From Bacteroides caecimuris (GTDB lineage: Bacteria; Bacteroidota; Bacteroidia; Bacteroidales; Bacteroidaceae): DNA of 64,000 nt. This document shows, piece by piece, positions 38,554-46,924 of the stretch. Under the pieces are notes generated by a model. It was not told the DNA's origin. It did no database searches and worked only from the letters and a program-made list of their open reading frames with translations. The stretch is from positions 3,348,001 to 3,412,000 of the forward strand of contig NZ_CP015401.2 in the NCBI RefSeq assembly GCF_001688725.2, given 5' to 3'. Each line of letters opens with the position of its first letter. Position 1 is the stretch's first letter. Both the position numbers and the translations under genes were made by a program.

Positions 38554-38561
38554 TACCTTTG
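38554..38561 (+). promoter_or_regulatory. -7 box for tdk
   Basis: TACCTTTG, a full match to TAnnTTTG, 38 bases before the tdk ATG. A TTG lies in the CTTGC about 16 bases further upstream. Confidence 0.5.
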
Positions 38562-38598
38562 TGCTGTCATTTATTTAATCAAGAAAGCACGAAATCAC

Positions 38599-39198
38599 AT
38601 GGTATTATTCTCAGAAGACCACATACAGGAAACTAAAAGAAGAGGTAGAATTGAAGTTATCTGCGGCTCTATGTTCTCAGGAAAGACAGAAGAACTGATT
38701 CGCAGAATGAAACGGGCAAAGTTTGCACGTCAGCGTGTGGAGATATTCAAACCGGCTATCGACACCCGTTATTCGGAAGAGGACGTAGTTTCACACGACA
38801 GCCATTCCATCGCTTCCACTCCTATTGATTCATCGGCAAGCATCCTGCTGTTCACTTCCGAGATAGACGTAGTAGGAATCGACGAAGCACAGTTTTTCGA
38901 CAGCGGGCTGATAGACGTATGCAATCAGCTTGCCAATAACGGAGTCCGCGTCATTGTTGCAGGTTTGGATATGGACTTCAAAGGGAATCCTTTCGGCCCT
39001 ATGCCACAACTGTGTGCCATAGCCGATGAAGTATCCAAGGTGCATGCCATCTGCGTAAAATGTGGAGATCTGGCATCATTCTCACATCGTACAGTCAAGA
39101 ACGACAAGCAAGTCCTTCTAGGTGAGACAGCAGAGTACGAGCCTCTTTGCAGGCAATGCTACCTCCAGGCACTGGAAGAGGACAGGCAAAAGGTATAA
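38599..39198 (+). CDS. tdk: Thymidine kinase
   Basis: 199 codons, type II thymidine kinase. It phosphorylates thymidine with ATP in pyrimidine salvage. P-loop [14 protein letters not shown] near residue 27, GIDEAQFFD near residue 94 with the catalytic Glu, lasso-type loop, and a four-Cys zinc site (CVKCG and CRQC) near the C-terminus. It lies 18 bases before the AI-2E permease gene. Normal length. Confidence 0.96.
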   Translation: MVLFSEDHIQETKRRGRIEVICGSMFSGKTEELIRRMKRAKFARQRVEIFKPAIDTRYSEEDVVSHDSHSIASTPIDSSASILLFTSEIDVVGIDEAQFFDSGLIDVCNQLANNGVRVIVAGLDMDFKGNPFGPMPQLCAIADEVSKVHAICVKCGDLASFSHRTVKNDKQVLLGETAEYEPLCRQCYLQALEEDRQKV

Positions 39199-39216
39199 AC
39201 TCAACAGAAAACAACT

Positions 39217-40350
39217 ATGGAAAGGAAGAAGATAACATTCGACAGTTTTATACGTGGTGTCATCGGATGTATGATGGTGGTAGGAATATTAATGCTTGTA
39301 GAACGACTGAGCGGAGTGCTATTGCCTTTCTTTATCGCCTGGTTGATTGCCTATATGGTTTATCCGTTAGTCAAGTTCTTCCAATACAGACTAAAGCTGA
39401 AAAGCCGCATCCTTTCCATTTTTTGCGCATTGTTTCTGATCACTGTTGTGGGAGTGGCATTATTCTATCTGTTAGTTCCGCCTATGGTTTCCGAAATAGG
39501 CAGAATGAATGATTTATTAGTAAGCTACCTCACAAACGGCGGTGGCAGTAACGTCCCCAAGACACTTTCCGAATTTGTCCATGAGAATCTTGATTTGGTA
39601 GCATTAAACAAAATGCTGAGTGAAGAGAATATCCTTGCCGCAATCAAAGAAACTGTACCCAAAATGTGGGCTCTGCTTGCAGAATCACTCAACATCCTGT
39701 TCAGCATCTTTGCTTCCTTTATCATATTATTATATGTAGTCTTTATATTACTGGATTATGAAGCCATAGCCGAAGGATGGCTGCACCTGCTCCCCAATAA
39801 ATACCGCAAATTCGCTTCCAACCTGGTTTATGACGTGCAGGACGGCATGAACAGATATTTCCGTGGACAGGCATTGGTTGCATTCTGCGTAGGTATTCTT
39901 TTCAGCATAGGCTTCCTGATTATTGACTTCCCGATGGCCATTGCTTTGGGACTTTTCATCGGAGCCCTCAACATGGTTCCTTACCTGCAAATCATCGGTT
40001 TTCTCCCTACCATCGTATTGGCTATCCTCAAAGCTGCCGATACCGGACAGAACTTCTGGATTATCATTGCATGCGCATTGGCAGTCTTCACCATCGTACA
40101 AATTATACAGGACACTCTCCTCGTTCCCAAAATTATGGGAAAGATTACTGGGCTGAATCCTGCCATCATCCTTTTATCTCTTTCTATTTGGGGTTCTTTA
40201 ATGGGAATGTTAGGAATGATCATCGCGTTACCTCTCACCACTTTGATGCTTTCCTATTATCAACGCTTTATTATCAACAAAGAAAAGATAAAATATAATG
40301 AAATCGAAATCACTGATAATCAAGAGAAAAGCGGTATAGAGAAAAAATAA
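39217..40350 (+). CDS. AI-2E family transporter
   Basis: 377 codons, about eight membrane helices, matching the AI-2E (formerly PerM/UPF0118) family of inner-membrane permeases. Typical stretches are LLPFFIAWLIAYMVYPLVKF near residue 40, YFRGQALVAFCVGILFSIGF near residue 213, and GLNPAIILLSLSIWGSLMGMLGMIIALPLTT near residue 315. The family is named for autoinducer-2 export but members also act as ion antiporters, so the substrate here is open. Follows tdk by 18 bases; probably co-transcribed. Confidence 0.92.
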   Translation: MERKKITFDSFIRGVIGCMMVVGILMLVERLSGVLLPFFIAWLIAYMVYPLVKFFQYRLKLKSRILSIFCALFLITVVGVALFYLLVPPMVSEIGRMNDLLVSYLTNGGGSNVPKTLSEFVHENLDLVALNKMLSEENILAAIKETVPKMWALLAESLNILFSIFASFIILLYVVFILLDYEAIAEGWLHLLPNKYRKFASNLVYDVQDGMNRYFRGQALVAFCVGILFSIGFLIIDFPMAIALGLFIGALNMVPYLQIIGFLPTIVLAILKAADTGQNFWIIIACALAVFTIVQIIQDTLLVPKIMGKITGLNPAIILLSLSIWGSLMGMLGMIIALPLTTLMLSYYQRFIINKEKIKYNEIEITDNQEKSGIEKK

Positions 40351-40374
40351 TTGAAACTTTTTTCTACGAAATAC

Positions 40375-40404
40375 TTGCAGATTAAATAAAAGTCACTACC
40401 TTTG
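40375..40404 (+). promoter_or_regulatory. Promoter of tRNA-Lys
   Basis: TTG at 40375-40377 and TACCTTTG at 40397-40404 are separated by 19 bases, a good match to the Bacteroides -33/-7 pair, 40 bases before the tRNA. Confidence 0.6.
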
Positions 40405-40444
40405 CACCCGCAATCAGGAAATAACTGATTTGCGAACAAGGATT

Positions 40445-40520
40445 GATTCGCTAGCTCAGCAGGTAGAGCACAACACTTTTAATGTTGGGGTCCTGGGTTC
40501 GAGCCCCAGGCGGATCACCA
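40445..40520 (+). tRNA. tRNA-Lys (anticodon TTT)
   Basis: 76 bases with encoded CCA. Acceptor arms GATTCGC and GCGGATC pair (one G-T). The D-arm is GCTC...GAGC. The anticodon loop CTTTTAA carries TTT, between CAACA and TGTTG. The T-arm CTGGG-TTCGAGC-CCCAG is complete. The last 18 bases before the final two are repeated at 62076-62093, so an element has integrated at the 3' end of this gene and restored it. Confidence 0.96.
40501..40518 (+). repeat. attL-side core repeat in tRNA-Lys
   Basis: GAGCCCCAGGCGGATCAC, the T-arm and acceptor 3' half. Identical to 62076-62093. The following 60 bases, including an AATCCCTGATAAT...ATCGGGGATT hairpin terminator, also resemble the DNA after the right copy. 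Confidence 0.88.
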
Positions 40521-40544
40521 AAGAAAGATGAAAATCGAAGAAAA

Positions 40545-40577
40545 TCCCTGATAATAAACAGTTATCGGGGATTTTTA
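40545..40577 (+). terminator. Hairpin downstream of tRNA-Lys
   Basis: AATCCCTGATAA pairs with TTATCGGGGATT (one G-T), then a T stretch. A related hairpin lies after attR at about 62119-62150. Confidence 0.7.
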
Positions 40578-40606
40578 GTTTCTTTCCACCTCCCCTTTTT
40601 ACGCAG

Positions 40607-40640
40607 AATGCGGCAACTTTCACAGGCCAATTCGGTGGAG
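40607..40640 (+). repeat. Putative integrase arm site, left
   Basis: A 34-base stretch that resembles 61985-62019 near the other end, in the same orientation. Shared parts are AATGCGG, a TCACA in the middle and TCGGTGGAG at the end. An inverted TCCACCGAA follows at 40661-40669. Its position 90 bases inside each end fits arm-type integrase binding. Confidence 0.5.
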
Positions 40641-40757
40641 TAAGATTCCGGCCGAAAAAGTCCACCGAATAAGATTGCTTTGCGTTGATACACAATATTT
40701 TGCATAGTCGCACTTCTGGCTTTGAAACTTAATTTTGCAAACAAAAAGTATCAAGCC

Positions 40758-41975
40758 ATGCAAAGAAACTATTTTTCGATTCTCTTCTTTATCAGAAGAA
40801 CAAGACTGTTGAAGAACGGTGAAGCACCTATCGGGCTACGAATCACCGTAAACGGACAACGTGCCGAAATGCAAATCAAGCGCAGCGTTGCCGAAGAGCG
40901 TTGGAACGCATCCAAAGGATGTGTGACGGGAAAAGACCGGAAAGCCTTGGAACTGAACCAGTATCTGGAATCTGTCAGGACAAAGATTTATCAGATACAC
41001 CGTGAACTGCTGCAAGACGGCAAACCTATCACGGCCCTCACCATTATACAAAAGTTCAATGGTGAGGGCGAATCTCCTAAGATGCTCTTGGAAGTATTCC
41101 GTGAACATAACAAGAAGTATAGGGAGCTTATAGACCGTGATTATGTGAAAGGCACGGTTTTGAGGTATGAAAGGACTGTCCGCTATTTGGAAGAAATGCT
41201 TCAAAGCCAATACAATCTGAAAGATATTCCGTTGAAGGAGCTGAACCATGAATTCGTCCTGAACTTTGAACACTTTGTTAAAGTGCAAAAGAATTGTGCT
41301 CAAAATGCGGCTGTCAAGTACCTGAAAAACTTGAAGAAAATCACACGGCTTGCGCTGGTCAACAAATGGATTACCGATGACCCGTTCACTGAAATCCGCT
41401 TTCACCAGACACAGAGCAACCGTGACTTCTTGACGGAAGAGGAACTCAATGCCATCATCAATAAGAAGTTTGATATACAACGCCTTGAAACCGTCCGTGA
41501 TATTTTTGTCTTTTGTGCGCTAAGTGGCTTGGCGTTCACGGATGCGCAGCATCTGACACCGGAGCATATCACACAAGACTGCAACGGGGACTATTGGATA
41601 AGGAAGCCACGCGAAAAGACAAACAATATGTGCAACATCCCCTTGCTGGATATACCACGGATGATTGCGGAGAAATACAAGAACCATCCCGAGTGCATCA
41701 AAAGAGGTGTGGTATTGCCTGTTCCGTCCAATCAGCGGATGAACAGCTACCTCAAAGAGATAGCGGATGTATGTGGTATAAAGAAGACCTTAAGTACACA
41801 TATCGCCCGGCACACCTTTGCCTGCATTGCCATAGCCAACAAGGTGTCTATGGAATCTATCGCAAAGATGTTGGGGCACTCCGACCTCAGAACAACTAAA
41901 ATCTATGCAAAGCTGATGGATAAGACGGTTTCCGAAGAAATGAATATCTTGAAACGAAAATTCAGCGTAGTATGA
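40758..41975 (+). CDS. int: Island integrase, IntDOT-type tyrosine recombinase
   Basis: 406 codons from ATG 40758. This start is preferred because a TAATTTTG -7 box lies at 40730-40737, downstream of an earlier ATG at 40722. Arm-binding N-terminus, SAM-like domain, and catalytic domain with Lys near residue 287, His348-x-x-Arg351 (HIARHT), His374 and Tyr383 (TTKIYAKL). The first catalytic Arg is replaced by Ala in SGLAFTDA. Loss of this Arg is known for IntDOT and relatives, which remain active. It would integrate the island at the tRNA-Lys repeat and excise it. Confidence 0.93.
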   Translation: MQRNYFSILFFIRRTRLLKNGEAPIGLRITVNGQRAEMQIKRSVAEERWNASKGCVTGKDRKALELNQYLESVRTKIYQIHRELLQDGKPITALTIIQKFNGEGESPKMLLEVFREHNKKYRELIDRDYVKGTVLRYERTVRYLEEMLQSQYNLKDIPLKELNHEFVLNFEHFVKVQKNCAQNAAVKYLKNLKKITRLALVNKWITDDPFTEIRFHQTQSNRDFLTEEELNAIINKKFDIQRLETVRDIFVFCALSGLAFTDAQHLTPEHITQDCNGDYWIRKPREKTNNMCNIPLLDIPRMIAEKYKNHPECIKRGVVLPVPSNQRMNSYLKEIADVCGIKKTLSTHIARHTFACIAIANKVSMESIAKMLGHSDLRTTKIYAKLMDKTVSEEMNILKRKFSVV

Positions 41976-42346
41976 ACAGAGGAATAATAACAATCAGTGA
42001 AGCAGGTACGGTCACTATACCGACTGCACCTATATGGATGACACAATTTGAGATAGCGGATTTGTTCGGTGTATTCTCATACAATATTCGCAAGGCGATT
42101 CATTCTATCTATAAGCATAAGGAACTGGACGAGTCTGAAACGCGGAAGTATGTCAGACAACCGGATGGCATCAGTTATGAAACTTATAGCATTGAAATGA
42201 TTATAGCCATTGCATTTAGAATATACAGTAGAGAAAGTGTCCTGTTTAGGCAGTTTATAATCGCTAAAATGAGTACCGCCACAAAAGAGATACCGATAAC
42301 GTTATTTGTTTCCTGTGGCAGAGTTAGTAACCTATGGTATAGTTGA
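41972..42346 (+). CDS. RhuM-like small protein beside the integrase
   Basis: 124 codons, overlapping the integrase stop by four bases. The body (PIWMTQFEIADLFGVFSYNIRKAIHSIYKHKELDE, then YSIEMIIAIAFRIYSRESVLFRQF) resembles the N-terminal part of RhuM/Fic-associated DNA-binding proteins, with a winged-helix look. The last 20 residues do not fit and may reflect truncation. Genes like this commonly follow CTn integrases; their role is unknown. Confidence 0.6.
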   Translation: MNRGIITISEAGTVTIPTAPIWMTQFEIADLFGVFSYNIRKAIHSIYKHKELDESETRKYVRQPDGISYETYSIEMIIAIAFRIYSRESVLFRQFIIAKMSTATKEIPITLFVSCGRVSNLWYS

Positions 42347-42682
42347 GTCCATTCCACCAGCCACTCGTTACCGATGTCGGATGCAAAGGTAGCGCATGGC
42401 TTTGACGGCAGAGGCAAGGTCAGGCGGCAATGCCGTTTCGGGCGGAATCTTCCTCCTTCGGAGTGTATTCGACCCGAAAACCTTGCCACTGCCTGCCACA
42501 CGCTTGAAAGGCATCCGGCAACGGAAACAAGCGACTGGCGGGAAATCAGAAGATAGAAAGGAACGGCTTACAGACGAAGCAGGATATTGGCGCTTCATCC
42601 GTAAGCCGTTCCTCTTTTTGTCGAAGAGTTCCATTGCTCCGCAACCATAGGGCAGACGGCAAACTGCGCTCCTTCAAGAAAA
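42347..42682. other. Intergenic region with strong terminator
   Basis: No gene recognised in 336 bases. It has a TACCTTTG -7-like box on the minus strand near 42385-42392 and the long hairpin listed separately. GC content is higher than in the flanking genes. Confidence 0.4.
42560..42618. terminator. Long hairpin terminator between convergent genes
   Basis: GGAACGGCTTAC at 42560-42571 pairs perfectly with 42601-42612, with an inner GAAGC/GCTTC pairing, then TCTTTTTG. It can serve the integrase side and, on the other strand, the HTH genes. Confidence 0.78.
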
Positions 42683-42988
42683 TCAGGTTGCCGTCAATCG
42701 GTAAGCGGAGCGGTAGCCGTCATTCAGCATCCTTTCGATGTCGGATTCACGGTAGAGGATTTTGCCACCCAACTGGATATAGGCGATGCGTCCTTCGTTG
42801 CGGTAGTCCTGAAGTGTCCGGCGGCTCACCTTCAGCCGTGCCGACACCTCTTTGTCGGTGAAGAACCGCTCACCGCCCAATGTCGGGCGGTAATTGGCGG
42901 TCAGATGCTCGAAGCTGTCCAACAGTCGGTCAAGACTGCCCATGAAGTGGATTATCCACTCGTTATCCTTGTTAATCAGCTCGTTCAT
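42683..42988 (-). CDS. Excisionase-like helix-turn-helix protein
   Basis: 101 codons. The C-terminal half is a MerR/Xis-type winged helix (HTH_17): FFTDKEVSARLKVSRRTLQDYRNEGRIAYIQLGGKILYRESDIERML. Proteins of this shape in CTnDOT-type elements (Xis2c/Xis2d) help excision. It follows the other HTH gene by 46 bases on the same strand, and both run toward the integrase. Role in excision is inference. Confidence 0.8.
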   Translation of the reverse strand: MNELINKDNEWIIHFMGSLDRLLDSFEHLTANYRPTLGGERFFTDKEVSARLKVSRRTLQDYRNEGRIAYIQLGGKILYRESDIERMLNDGYRSAYRLTAT

Positions 42989-43034
42989 ATCACTTTGGAT
43001 TTATTGGGATTATTGTTATTACTCTATTCGGTTA

Positions 43035-43346
43035 TCAGATTGTCCTGCCTTTGAACCTCGCTTCTTTTCTCCTGTCCTCCACGATGGATACGATACGTTT
43101 CACATCTTCAGGACAGTAGTAGGTTTTGTGATTGATTTGGCTGTATGCCAATGTGCCGTTATCCCGAAGAGTCTGCAACATGCGTGGGCTGATGTTGAGC
43201 ATCCGGCACACGTCCTGATTGTCCATCCACTCGCTCATTGTCTTTTCCCCGTGCCGATGGCAGATGGCATCCATTCGGCAGATGAAACGGTCGAACTTGG
43301 CGACCATCGCTTCAAAGGTCTTTCTTTCGATTGATACGATTTCCAT
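43035..43346 (-). CDS. Excisionase-like helix-turn-helix protein
   Basis: 103 codons, upstream partner of the previous gene. HTH_17-type domain with MDNQDVCRMLNISPRMLQTLRDNGTLAYSQINHKTYYCPEDVKRIV at residues about 40-85. The N-terminal helix (FEAMVAKFDRFICRMDAIC) could dimerise. Likely DNA-binding factor for excision or transfer control. Confidence 0.8.
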   Translation of the reverse strand: MEIVSIERKTFEAMVAKFDRFICRMDAICHRHGEKTMSEWMDNQDVCRMLNISPRMLQTLRDNGTLAYSQINHKTYYCPEDVKRIVSIVEDRRKEARFKGRTI

Positions 43347-43933
43347 ATTGTCTTTCTTTTAATTGTTACTGTTTTTTTGCTGCAAAGGAATACATAATCT
43401 ATTGCCCTGCAATGGATTTTCCGAAAGTGGCAGCATGTTGCGCCGATACGGTGGTCATTGTCCGGGTTACTGCCTGTCAATTCCCCGTAAGCAAGCCTGT
43501 GTACCATGATTTCCGCTCCACCTTTTGAGACTGCTATCATTCCTTTTGCCGCAAAGAAAGACATAATCCGATACCTGACAATGGATATTACCATTACTGG
43601 TAGTATGTGGCACAGGGTGGTAGAGGTTGGCACACGTTGTAAGTGGCGCCAATTCCCTTGATTCCGAAAATTAGGAATGCGGCAAGATTGAAAATAAGGG
43701 CTTAATTCAAACCTGCCCTCTATCTCATCTCTATCCGTTCCGCTATTCATCTCCGGCAAATCGGAGAAGTCTGCACCGCTATTTCCATCACCACATTGCA
43801 AAACCACACAAAATTGGCTAAGAGAATCCAAACGCTTGAATGACTGCACTAAAGCACCTTACTTTACTCCCGATAATCGGTCGAGATGCTGACCAAGACC
43901 ACATTCAATAACTTAATCAATTTGTTTTTTACA
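43347..43933. other. Non-coding region with imperfect direct repeats
   Basis: About 590 bases without a convincing gene. Two related stretches, near 43373-43424 and 43551-43600, share TTTGCNGCAAAG, ACATAATC and CAATGGAT. On the minus strand each reads as a CCTTTGC-type promoter, and the first would serve the HTH gene pair. The repeat suggests a duplicated control region. Confidence 0.45.
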
Positions 43934-44389
43934 ATGAAAAGAGAACCAAACATTACAGAGCAGCAGGCTCGTGAAATCGTGGAAAAAATGGGACGCAGGG
44001 AATCCCACACTCCCAAGTCTGTGGATGACTTTTACAGGAGAATCGGTCTGGAGCCGGAGGAGCTGGAACAGCCCGACAAGACCGTCACGGAAGAAACGGA
44101 GACCGCTATAACGGATGAACCGTCAGGTGTGAAGACCGGAGATGTGACAATGCCACAGAAGCGAGTCAGTAGCAAGTAGCGCAGGCTGTCTTTGGATGAG
44201 TACCGCACCACCTATCTCCAAGTCCCCAAGATTATCAACCGCAAGCCTGTGTTCGTCAGTGAGACGGTACGTGACGAGCTGGACAGGGTTGTCCGCTACC
44301 TCGGCGAAAAGGGCATGAGCGCATCCGGACTTATCGAGAACCTTGTCCGCCTGCACCTTGAAACTTATCGTGAGGACATCGAGCAGTGA
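43934..44389 (+). pseudogene. DUF3408 protein broken by an amber stop
   Basis: The frame from ATG 43934 is interrupted by a single TAG at 44177-44179 (after VSSK) and continues in the same frame as RRLSLDEYRTTYLQVPKI to a stop at 44389. Together the two halves make about 151 residues, the normal size of DUF3408 proteins of CTnDOT-type elements, which are thought to act in mobilization or partition. Relatives usually have Gln at this place, so a C-to-T change (CAG to TAG) would explain it. The second half holds the conserved ribbon-helix-helix-like part, so loss of function is likely. Confidence 0.75.
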
Positions 44390-44504
44390 CGCAAACTCTG
44401 ACGGGATTACGGTGGAACCGATTGAGCCGTTGGATGCACTCCATCGGTTCGACCGATACACAAGGTGAGTTATTACACTCGGAAATCAATCCGACAGGCG
44501 GAGA

Positions 44505-44625
44505 ATTTTTGTGTCCTCAAAGACACAGCAAGATATATTTTCAGTTACCCGAATAATTCTAAGTAACTGAAAACACCTTCACCGCTGTGGGCAGAATTAT
44601 CCTCCGCAGTCGGATAATTTCGAGG
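44505..44625. other. Candidate oriT: three hairpins before the MobA-like gene
   Basis: Three inverted repeats in 110 bases: TGTGTC/GACACA (44510-44527), a perfect 11-bp pair TTTTCAGTTAC/GTAACTGAAAA (44538-44573) and AATTATCC/GGATAATT (44595-44619). A hairpin cluster immediately upstream of a mobilization gene is the usual place and look of an origin of transfer. No nick site can be assigned by eye. Confidence 0.45.
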
Positions 44626-44681
44626 TTCTTTAATCAAAGATTAAACAATGGACAAACCATAAAATTAAAAGAATAAGAAGA

Positions 44682-45104
44682 ATGAAAAAGAAGAGCAAGT
44701 ACGGGAGAAATCCCAAATTGAACCCAAAGACGCACTGCGTGATGGTGCGCTTCGACGATGTGGAATGGAACAGGTTCCTAACGATGTACGAGGAATCGAA
44801 CGTGTATGCGAAAGCCGTCTTTCTCAAGGCGCATTTCTTCGGACAGAAGTTCAAGGTCCTGAAGGTGGACAAGACGCTGGTGGACTACTACACCAAGCTG
44901 TCGGACTTCCACGCCCAGTTCCGTGCCATCGGTACGAACTACAATCAGGTCGTTAAAGAATTGCGCATCCATTTTTCGGAGAAGAAGGCGATGGCGTTGC
45001 TCTACAAGTTGGAGAAACATACCATCGACCTTGTGAAACTGAGCTGGGAAATTGTGGAACTTTCAAGGGAAATGTATGCCAAGTGGGAACAACGGAAAGA
45101 ATAA
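44682..45104 (+). CDS. MobA-like mobilization accessory protein
   Basis: 140 codons. Basic N-terminus (KKKSKYGRNPKLNPKTHCVMVRFDDVEWNRFL), then helical MobC-like body with KAVFLKAHFFG and RAIGTNYNQVVKELRIHFSE. Small proteins of this type in Bacteroides CTns (often named MobA) bind oriT and aid the relaxase MobB. Normally the relaxase gene follows at once; here it is absent and a terminator and an AraC gene follow, so transfer would need a relaxase from elsewhere. Confidence 0.82.
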   Translation: MKKKSKYGRNPKLNPKTHCVMVRFDDVEWNRFLTMYEESNVYAKAVFLKAHFFGQKFKVLKVDKTLVDYYTKLSDFHAQFRAIGTNYNQVVKELRIHFSEKKAMALLYKLEKHTIDLVKLSWEIVELSREMYAKWEQRKE

Positions 45105-45267
45105 TTCTGTTACATACCCAAGATACACATTACAGATACGTAATTCGGTAAATGAACGCATTTTTACTGACAATTTCATTGTCAATCATGTTGTAATCGT
45201 ACATTCGGAACTTTAGAACAAAGACAAGTATTACTTAACAGACTTGAAAACTAAATTCTTATAATTG

Positions 45268-45304
45268 AAACGACTGTATCATTTATAATGGTGCAGTCGT
45301 TTTA
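45268..45304 (+). terminator. Terminator after the MobA-like gene region
   Basis: AAACGACTG and CAGTCGTTTT pair around an AT-rich loop, with a T run. Confidence 0.7.
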
Positions 45305-45372
45305 GGTAGTCGTTTTATATTCAAGAGGATAAATAGTTGCAAATGTTCATTTAGCTATCAATATGAAATTAC

Positions 45373-45380
45373 TATCTTTG
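45373..45380 (+). promoter_or_regulatory. -7 box immediately before the AraC-family gene
   Basis: TATCTTTG, a full TAnnTTTG match, ends only four bases before ATG 45385. If used, the mRNA would be leaderless or the start lies further in. Confidence 0.45.
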
Positions 45381-45384
45381 TAAA

Positions 45385-46206
45385 ATGATTCAAGAGGAAT
45401 TCGATTTTTACAGACCATGTAAGCTATTGCAACCTTACGTGAGATATTATTGGGTATTCAAAAGTAACCAGTTTTTGAATACCCTGACTTATCCTATCGG
45501 TTGCCCTCAAATCATCTTCCATAAACAAACACCGTTATATATCCCTGAACTGAATGTTACACAACACAAACTGACCATCAGCGGACAAGTTAATTTTTCA
45601 TCCCATTTGTATGCTGACGGCAATACAGAAATGATAGTGGTCGTGTTCCAGCCCCACGCCATGAGTATGTTTCTGAACATACCGACATCGCTCTTTTACA
45701 ATCAAGAAGTGTCCGGTTACAGCCTTGAAAACAAGAGTTTGAATGAACTGGCTACACGAATATTCGACTGTGAAAATAATTCTATTTGCATAAGCTATAT
45801 AGAAAAATGGCTGGTGTCACAAATTGCCGATAATTTAGCTGATACCACATACAGAATTAAAAGGATAGATGCCGCCATACAGCAAATATATATCACTCCG
45901 CAAATCTCTGTAAACGAATTATCTTCCATTGCCTGCCTGAGCAAAAAACAGTTTGAGCGGTTGTTTCATTCATTTGTCGGCATCAATCCCAAAGAATATA
46001 CCCGTATCGTCCGCTTCCAAAAGGTTTTGGCACAGATGCAGCATCAAGCGGGTAAAGAAATCAATCAGGCACAAATAGCATACGCCAGCGGCTATGCCGA
46101 CCAGTCTCACTTTATCCGGGAGTTCAAGAAATTCTGCGGATATACGCCCGTGTCTTTGCTGAAAGTATCAAATCCATATTCCGATTTGTTCACCAATCCC
46201 GTGTAA
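45385..46206 (+). CDS. AraC-family transcriptional regulator
   Basis: 273 codons. N-terminal sensor domain of the DUF6597 kind (CKLLQPYVRYYWVFKS...YPIGCPQIIFHK) and a C-terminal pair of helix-turn-helices (ISVNELSSIACLSKKQFERLFHSFVGINPKEYTRIVRFQKV and IAYASGYADQSHFIREFKKFCGYTPVSLL). It ends 81 bases before the CatA-like gene, whose upstream DNA has a promoter-like TACTTTTG, so it may activate that gene in response to a drug. That link is inference. Confidence 0.9.
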   Translation: MIQEEFDFYRPCKLLQPYVRYYWVFKSNQFLNTLTYPIGCPQIIFHKQTPLYIPELNVTQHKLTISGQVNFSSHLYADGNTEMIVVVFQPHAMSMFLNIPTSLFYNQEVSGYSLENKSLNELATRIFDCENNSICISYIEKWLVSQIADNLADTTYRIKRIDAAIQQIYITPQISVNELSSIACLSKKQFERLFHSFVGINPKEYTRIVRFQKVLAQMQHQAGKEINQAQIAYASGYADQSHFIREFKKFCGYTPVSLLKVSNPYSDLFTNPV

Positions 46207-46244
46207 ATGTCCCGTTTGTTCTATCCGGGTTCAAACGCTTCCCC

Positions 46245-46252
46245 TACTTTTG
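46245..46252 (+). promoter_or_regulatory. -7 box for the CatA-like gene
   Basis: TACTTTTG fits TAnnTTTG, 36 bases before ATG 46288. The DNA just upstream (TATCCGGGTTCAAACG) could be an activator site; no good -33 box is visible. Confidence 0.4.
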
Positions 46253-46287
46253 CCGCCTGATTCATTGAATGAAAAATAGCATTAAGT

Positions 46288-46908
46288 ATGAAAGAAGTAA
46301 ATCCCCAAGAAACCGGCCGGGCATACGCCTTTGAAATGTGGATGAACGCACCCATGCCGATGGTGACGTTCTTTAAGACACTCGACGTGTCACGCCTTGC
46401 GAAAATCAGCCGGAAATCGGGCATGAAGTTTAATATGTTGATGTGCTGGTGCATCGGCAAATCCGCAAGGGACGTGAAAGAATTTTATCTGCTGCCCGTT
46501 GGCGGTAAACTGATGCAGTACGACACCATTGCAGTAAACACCATTGTCGCTAACAGAGAGGGCGAGGTAAGTTCGTGTGATATTCCTTTCTGCGATGATT
46601 TATCTGTGTTTAATCAACACTATCTGCGACTTACCAAACAAGTGGCTGAAAGTTGCGTCAATCACGACTTGACGGAAAGCATGGTTATCGGAACTTCCGC
46701 CTTGGCACAATATGAAATAGACGGTGCTGTCGGGATGTATAGCGGCATTTTTAATAATCCGTTCCTCATTTGGGGCAAATACAAGCGCCGCCTGCTGAAA
46801 ACGACACTTACCGTTTCTTTCCAGTTCCACCACACGCAAATGGACGGGGCGCACGCTTCCCGCTTTTTGGACGGGATTCAGAAAGAAATTGATAAATTGA
46901 GAATATAA
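46288..46908 (+). CDS. CatA-like O-acetyltransferase
   Basis: 206 codons, near the length of type A chloramphenicol acetyltransferases. The active-site motif HHxxxDG is intact (His181-His182-Thr-Gln-Met-Asp186-Gly187), and the N-terminus has a partner strand (PMPMVTFFKTLDVSRL). Family members transfer acetyl from acetyl-CoA to chloramphenicol, but this CatA-like branch is divergent and its substrate is not proven. Its place between an AraC regulator and a drug-efflux operon supports a resistance or detoxification role. Cytoplasmic trimer expected. Confidence 0.85.
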   Translation: MKEVNPQETGRAYAFEMWMNAPMPMVTFFKTLDVSRLAKISRKSGMKFNMLMCWCIGKSARDVKEFYLLPVGGKLMQYDTIAVNTIVANREGEVSSCDIPFCDDLSVFNQHYLRLTKQVAESCVNHDLTESMVIGTSALAQYEIDGAVGMYSGIFNNPFLIWGKYKRRLLKTTLTVSFQFHHTQMDGAHASRFLDGIQKEIDKLRI

Positions 46909-46924
46909 GTTTAGGGAAAAACGC

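Noticed and set aside
40836..41480. 214-codon minus-strand frame within the integrase gene
   Set aside because: Shadow of a conserved catalytic gene; composition and lack of motifs speak against it.
43235..43849. 204-codon minus-strand frame over the HTH gene upstream region
   Set aside because: Overlaps a better HTH gene and a repeat-containing control region; no recognised domain.
44177..44179. Possible stop-codon readthrough or recoding in DUF3408
   Set aside because: No other sign of TAG recoding in the window; many genes end normally with TAG or TAA. A point mutation or sequencing error is simpler.
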